NCBI GenBank assembly: GCA_021129785.1
Contig: JAJOKQ010000117.1
Span: 1-9,314 of the forward strand
Direction of reading: 5' to 3'
DNA: 9,314 bases
Source: Clostridiales bacterium
GTDB taxonomy: Bacteria > Bacillota > Clostridia > Peptostreptococcales > NVVX01
Positions 6,687-9,314 of the stretch are shown one piece after another; within the stretch, counting starts at the first letter, position 1; every line of letters starts with the position of its first letter. The notes under the pieces were generated by a model. It was given only the letters and a program-made list of their open reading frames with translations, had not been told where the DNA came from and made no database searches. Made by a program: the position numbers and the translations under genes.

Positions 6687-9131
6687 TCACTCCTTCTCCC
6701 TTAGTTTATAAAGCAATAATTGAAATGCCATTAATAAATGTTTTACATCTCTTTCTCTTTTTAGATAATCCAACAAGTCTACTCTCATCTCATTGTAATT
6801 GCCTTCATTTTGTTTTGTCTTTTTTAATCTTGCAATTGTATAAGCGAATCTTGCTAAGTTTAGACTCCCTCCCTTTTCTAACCTCTCTCTAATAAGTAAC
6901 ATAAACTTATATACTGTCGTTTTGCCAATTTCTATCTTTTTATCATCTGCCTTTTCTTCTTCTCCTAAATCAAACCACTTGCATATTTTCATGAACTTTT
7001 CTTTAACTACTTTTTCAATAAAGTCGTCCCATTTAAATACTTGCTCATCAAAGAGCGCAATAGAATCTTTCCCTTCATTGTTCTTAGCTCTCTTTTCAAT
7101 CTCACCAGTTATTTCGGCCATCTGTGAAACAGGAAATCCGTTCCTAAACATCCCTATTCCAGCTGAGAAAGTAAGTTTGCCTTGTGTGAATATTTTAAAA
7201 ATTGTTCTTAAGTCAATTGCAAATTCTATGATATGATTCCATGTGCCTATTGCAAACAAATCGTCACCGCCAGAATAGACCAAGCAAATGTCACGCTTTT
7301 CCGCTGTCCCAGATAAAAATTTCGCATATTCAAACTGATTGCTTTCATAGCTCATATTTGCAATTTCGTTGATATTTTGTTTGAAGAATTCAGTAAGTTT
7401 TCTAGACAATACTGCACTCCTAGTTAAGGAAACATATCTATATTTCGCCTCCTCATCTTCATTCACAAAACCATTTACAAATGCCATTCCCAAATTATCA
7501 ATGTCTGCTCTTAAAACTGCTAGTCTATTTATCCCAACGGATTTTTTAACTAATTCATCAAATTCTATTAATCCATATTTCTTAGATGCCCTCACGTTAT
7601 AGTTTCCCATCCAAATGTTTTTCATAAGTTTTGTACCAACCTTTAGGCTGTTAACGGAATAAGCTCTAACTATTCGATTTTGCTTTAACAGTTCTCCGTA
7701 GCTTTCTTCACTTACTATTTGTAGATAGGCTGTTTCACCATCAGCATTAGGAAGTTCTACAAAGCTCTTCTCTCCTTCGTAAATATCGTCTAAGATTACA
7801 AGGTATTTTTCTTGTTCAGTAGTCCTTAGTGATGCGAGTTTTTGTCCTAGCCATTCATAAGATAGACAATATTCGCAAACTCCCTCAATCAAGTTTCCTC
7901 TAGAAGATTTGCATGTTTTGCACTCTCTATCTAGATGTCTTAGTTTATTGATATTACTATCTTGATCAAACAAATTCGCTAGTTGATCCTTTGTGTACCT
8001 ATTCATTTTTCCTTCTGCTAGTTTTGTTGATACCCCACTATAAATTTCACCAACAAGATTATTTTCTTTAATACTACTTGTAATGTCATTTGCTATTTCA
8101 TTAGAGGAACATTCTTGTGCCTTTATTTCCAAATAAAGCTGAATGTTAAACCTATTCATAAACCAATTATTCACATTGTTTTTTGTGAGCTCTAGAAATT
8201 CTTTCACTTCCTCAGTATTTGGAAGCAACAAATTAAAATTACCTCCGCCTGAAAAAATCAAATTTGCTCTAGTACAACCTGCCCCCTCTAAAATGCTATC
8301 TACTAAGTTCTCGTTCAAAATTTCAAGAAATGACGACCTTCCTCTCAAGGCTTTCATGGCTTTTTTAGAACTAATCGTATAAATAAAGCTCTGTATTCCA
8401 CTAAAGTCTCCTGAAACAAGTAGGTATTGATTATCTGTTCTGTGTTTTTCATTTTTTTTGAAGCAAACTTCCTTGAAGTTAGTAATGCCTTTTGCAGTGT
8501 AGTATTTATATAGGCAGTCACTAATAGCTGCAGTCATTTTTAGGTGGTCATAAAGGGATATGTCTGGTACATCTTTGTATGATGCTGCAGGAACGTTCTT
8601 TAACACATTCTCAAAGACCGATAATATTGTTTCTATACTTTCTTCATTAAAGTCAATACTCCTTAAATTCCTCTCTAGCTCTTTTTGAATCAGAAGATAA
8701 TCATATTCTTTAGTCATTTCCTCACTTTGTATAGGCAAGTCAATTTCTTTTTCTAAGTTATTATTAGGCTTATGTACATAAATGTTTCTATTTTTTTCCT
8801 GCCTTAAAACGTTAAAGACTGAATGCAATGGCATCATTTCATTACCCACATTTATTTCTTCATATTTTCTTCTATCAATTGCCGATGCAATATTGTCGGC
8901 TTCATATAGAATGTATGCCATATGACTTTCTCTTAATTTGCTCTTTTTGAGGTCTCTATAGTGGTGATTTTTAACTGCTTCAATAATCTCCTCTATATTA
9001 TCAATTTCTAGCTCCAAAGACTTAATAAAATTCACTCCTGCACTTACATGTTCTCCTTTTGTTTTATCAGCTCTTCTTACTACTTTGCCTAAGTCGTGTA
9101 ACAAAGCTGCAATCATTAAACTTTTATGCAT
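6687..9131 (-). CDS. cas10: Cas10/Csm1, type III-A effector large subunit (HD nuclease and cyclic oligoadenylate synthase)
   Basis: Large subunit of the Csm interference complex. When the complex binds target RNA, the family cuts single-stranded DNA with its HD domain and makes cyclic oligoadenylate from ATP with its palm domain. Visible in the 814-residue product: an N-terminal HD domain with ALLHDLGK (H12, D13) and a second His pair (H56, H57). The first palm domain opens near residue 240 with VSGDFSGIQSFIY. A four-cysteine zinc-ribbon motif follows (C404, C407, C419, C422). The second palm domain begins with RADIDNLG near residue 541 and carries the GGDD active site at 621-624. A helical C-terminal domain completes the usual family order and length. 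I chose ATG 9131 over the in-frame ATG 9146 because a G-rich Shine-Dalgarno lies between them and would be translated if 9146 were used. First gene of the operon; csm2 starts 8 bases after its stop. Both active centres look intact. Confidence 0.98.
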   Translation of the reverse strand: MHKSLMIAALLHDLGKVVRRADKTKGEHVSAGVNFIKSLELEIDNIEEIIEAVKNHHYRDLKKSKLRESHMAYILYEADNIASAIDRRKYEEINVGNEMMPLHSVFNVLRQEKNRNIYVHKPNNNLEKEIDLPIQSEEMTKEYDYLLIQKELERNLRSIDFNEESIETILSVFENVLKNVPAASYKDVPDISLYDHLKMTAAISDCLYKYYTAKGITNFKEVCFKKNEKHRTDNQYLLVSGDFSGIQSFIYTISSKKAMKALRGRSSFLEILNENLVDSILEGAGCTRANLIFSGGGNFNLLLPNTEEVKEFLELTKNNVNNWFMNRFNIQLYLEIKAQECSSNEIANDITSSIKENNLVGEIYSGVSTKLAEGKMNRYTKDQLANLFDQDSNINKLRHLDRECKTCKSSRGNLIEGVCEYCLSYEWLGQKLASLRTTEQEKYLVILDDIYEGEKSFVELPNADGETAYLQIVSEESYGELLKQNRIVRAYSVNSLKVGTKLMKNIWMGNYNVRASKKYGLIEFDELVKKSVGINRLAVLRADIDNLGMAFVNGFVNEDEEAKYRYVSLTRSAVLSRKLTEFFKQNINEIANMSYESNQFEYAKFLSGTAEKRDICLVYSGGDDLFAIGTWNHIIEFAIDLRTIFKIFTQGKLTFSAGIGMFRNGFPVSQMAEITGEIEKRAKNNEGKDSIALFDEQVFKWDDFIEKVVKEKFMKICKWFDLGEEEKADDKKIEIGKTTVYKFMLLIRERLEKGGSLNLARFAYTIARLKKTKQNEGNYNEMRVDLLDYLKRERDVKHLLMAFQLLLYKLREKE

Positions 9132-9136
9132 TTGCA

Positions 9137-9144
9137 CACCCCCC
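9137..9144 (-). promoter_or_regulatory. Ribosome binding site of cas10
   Basis: GGGGGGTG on the minus strand, five bases before ATG 9131. It decides the start: the upstream in-frame ATG at 9146 would place this site inside the coding sequence and has only A/T-rich sequence in front of it. Confidence 0.75.
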
Positions 9145-9145
9145 A

Positions 9146-9163
9146 TTTTTTAATATTAAAAAA
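9146..9163. repeat. 18-bp AT-only palindrome next to the cas10 ribosome binding site
   Basis: Six T, AATATT, six A: a perfect inverted repeat lying just upstream of the cas10 Shine-Dalgarno. It is built only of A and T, so chance is a real possibility in DNA of this composition. Confidence 0.4.
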
Positions 9164-9166
9164 AAC

Positions 9167-9172
9167 TATAGC
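9167..9172 (-). promoter_or_regulatory. Candidate -10 element of the cas operon promoter
   Basis: TATAGT on the minus strand lies about 36 bases before the cas10 ATG, in the only noncoding stretch upstream of the operon. No convincing -35 hexamer lies 17 bases further upstream; only weak T/A-rich matches are present. The noncoding region 9132-9314 otherwise holds the palindromes and the structured right edge listed separately. Confidence 0.25.
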
Positions 9173-9180
9173 TAGCTATA
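9167..9180. repeat. 14-bp perfect palindrome upstream of cas10
   Basis: TATAGCTAGCTATA is its own reverse complement. It lies about 35 bases before the cas10 start. On the minus strand it is followed by G and eight T residues. It could be a protein-binding site or the stem of a weak terminator-like hairpin in the cas10 leader. It also overlaps the TATAGT promoter candidate. Confidence 0.6.
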
Positions 9181-9270
9181 TTTCATTTTCTTGAATATAA
9201 AATCAGTCTTCTCCATGATAAAAGGTCATTATTAAACTATTCTCACTTTTTTCATTTCTTTTATAGATTT

Positions 9271-9314
9271 GGGCGTAAAACCAGCACGCCTTTAGGCTGG
9301 TGGATGTAAGCCTA
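9271..9314 (+). mobile_element. Possible IS200/IS605-like end with interlocking hairpins
   Basis: Three inverted-repeat pairs overlap here: GGCGT/ACGCC (9272-9276 with 9286-9290), ACCAGC/GCTGGT (9280-9285 with 9296-9301) and TAGGCT/AGCCTA (9293-9298 with 9309-9314). The CGCCTTTAGGC-type core followed by GGTGGATGT resembles the hairpin ends of IS200/IS605 elements and the 3' end of their TnpB-associated RNA. That resemblance is from memory, not from a comparison. No transposase or tnpB gene is visible, so this is a solo end, a remnant, or the edge of an element lying outside the window. Strand is given for the RNA-like reading and is uncertain. Confidence 0.4.

Noticed and set aside
559..8382. 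Plus-strand open frames of about 60-105 codons (for example 559-744, 1796-2050, 4096-4332, 6169-6486, 6922-7236).
   Set aside because: All lie antisense to well-supported cas genes. Their translations are rich in Ser, Phe, Leu and Ile, as expected for reverse complements of AT-rich coding DNA, and none shows a recognised motif.
9261..9314. Minus-strand reading frame giving AYIHQPKGVLVLRPNL, which could look like the tail of an upstream gene.
   Set aside because: The frame is closed by a TAG at 9314-9312, leaving only 16 codons. The sequence is better explained by its inverted repeats.
1..9314. CRISPR array inside the window.
   Set aside because: No regularly spaced direct repeats were seen in either noncoding end; the coding regions fill the rest.

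Overview
The window carries one nine-gene operon, entirely on the minus strand (transcribed right to left), that encodes a complete type III-A (Csm) CRISPR-Cas system. In transcription order the genes are cas10/csm1, csm2, csm3, csm4, csm5, cas6, csm6, cas1 and cas2. The DNA is strongly AT-rich (roughly two thirds A+T by eye), with clear G-rich ribosome binding sites and some TTG/GTG start candidates. This points to a low-GC Gram-positive bacterium, probably clostridial. That assignment is an inference; nothing in the window fixes the species.

Layout from the right edge. Positions 9261-9314 hold a set of interlocking short palindromes resembling the structured end of an IS200/IS605-family element. 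No transposase gene is visible, so it is either a remnant or the edge of an element continuing outside the window. Positions 9132-9260 are an AT-rich upstream region with two perfect palindromes, a T-run and a weak promoter candidate. The effector genes follow: cas10 (9131-6687), csm2 (6678-6307), csm3 (6305-5616), csm4 (5616-4552), csm5 (4565-3441), cas6 (3439-2708) and csm6 (2715-1417). The adaptation genes cas1 (1424-420) and cas2 (411-91) close the operon. Gaps never exceed 8 bases and four junctions overlap, so this is one transcript with likely translational coupling.

How the parts work together (known for the families; key residues seen here). Cas1 and Cas2 integrate new spacers. Cas6 cuts the precursor crRNA in its repeats. 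Csm2 to Csm5 and Cas10 assemble on the crRNA. Csm3 cuts bound target RNA through an aspartate that is present here (D37). Cas10 keeps both its HD nuclease motif and a GGDD palm motif, so it should cut DNA and make cyclic oligoadenylate. Csm6 keeps a CARF sensor and a HEPN RNase motif (R-x4-H) and should be the collateral RNase switched on by that messenger. No key catalytic residue checked appears lost.

The CRISPR array is not in the window. The 90 bases after cas2 contain a promoter-like element pointing left and end at the window edge with ATTGAAA, the kind of sequence that ends many CRISPR repeats in front of a spacer. An array just beyond the left edge is plausible but unproven. I found no unknown gene family. 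The less ordinary points are the cas6 position, the N-terminal extension of Cas2, the palindromes before cas10 and the IS-like structure at the right edge.
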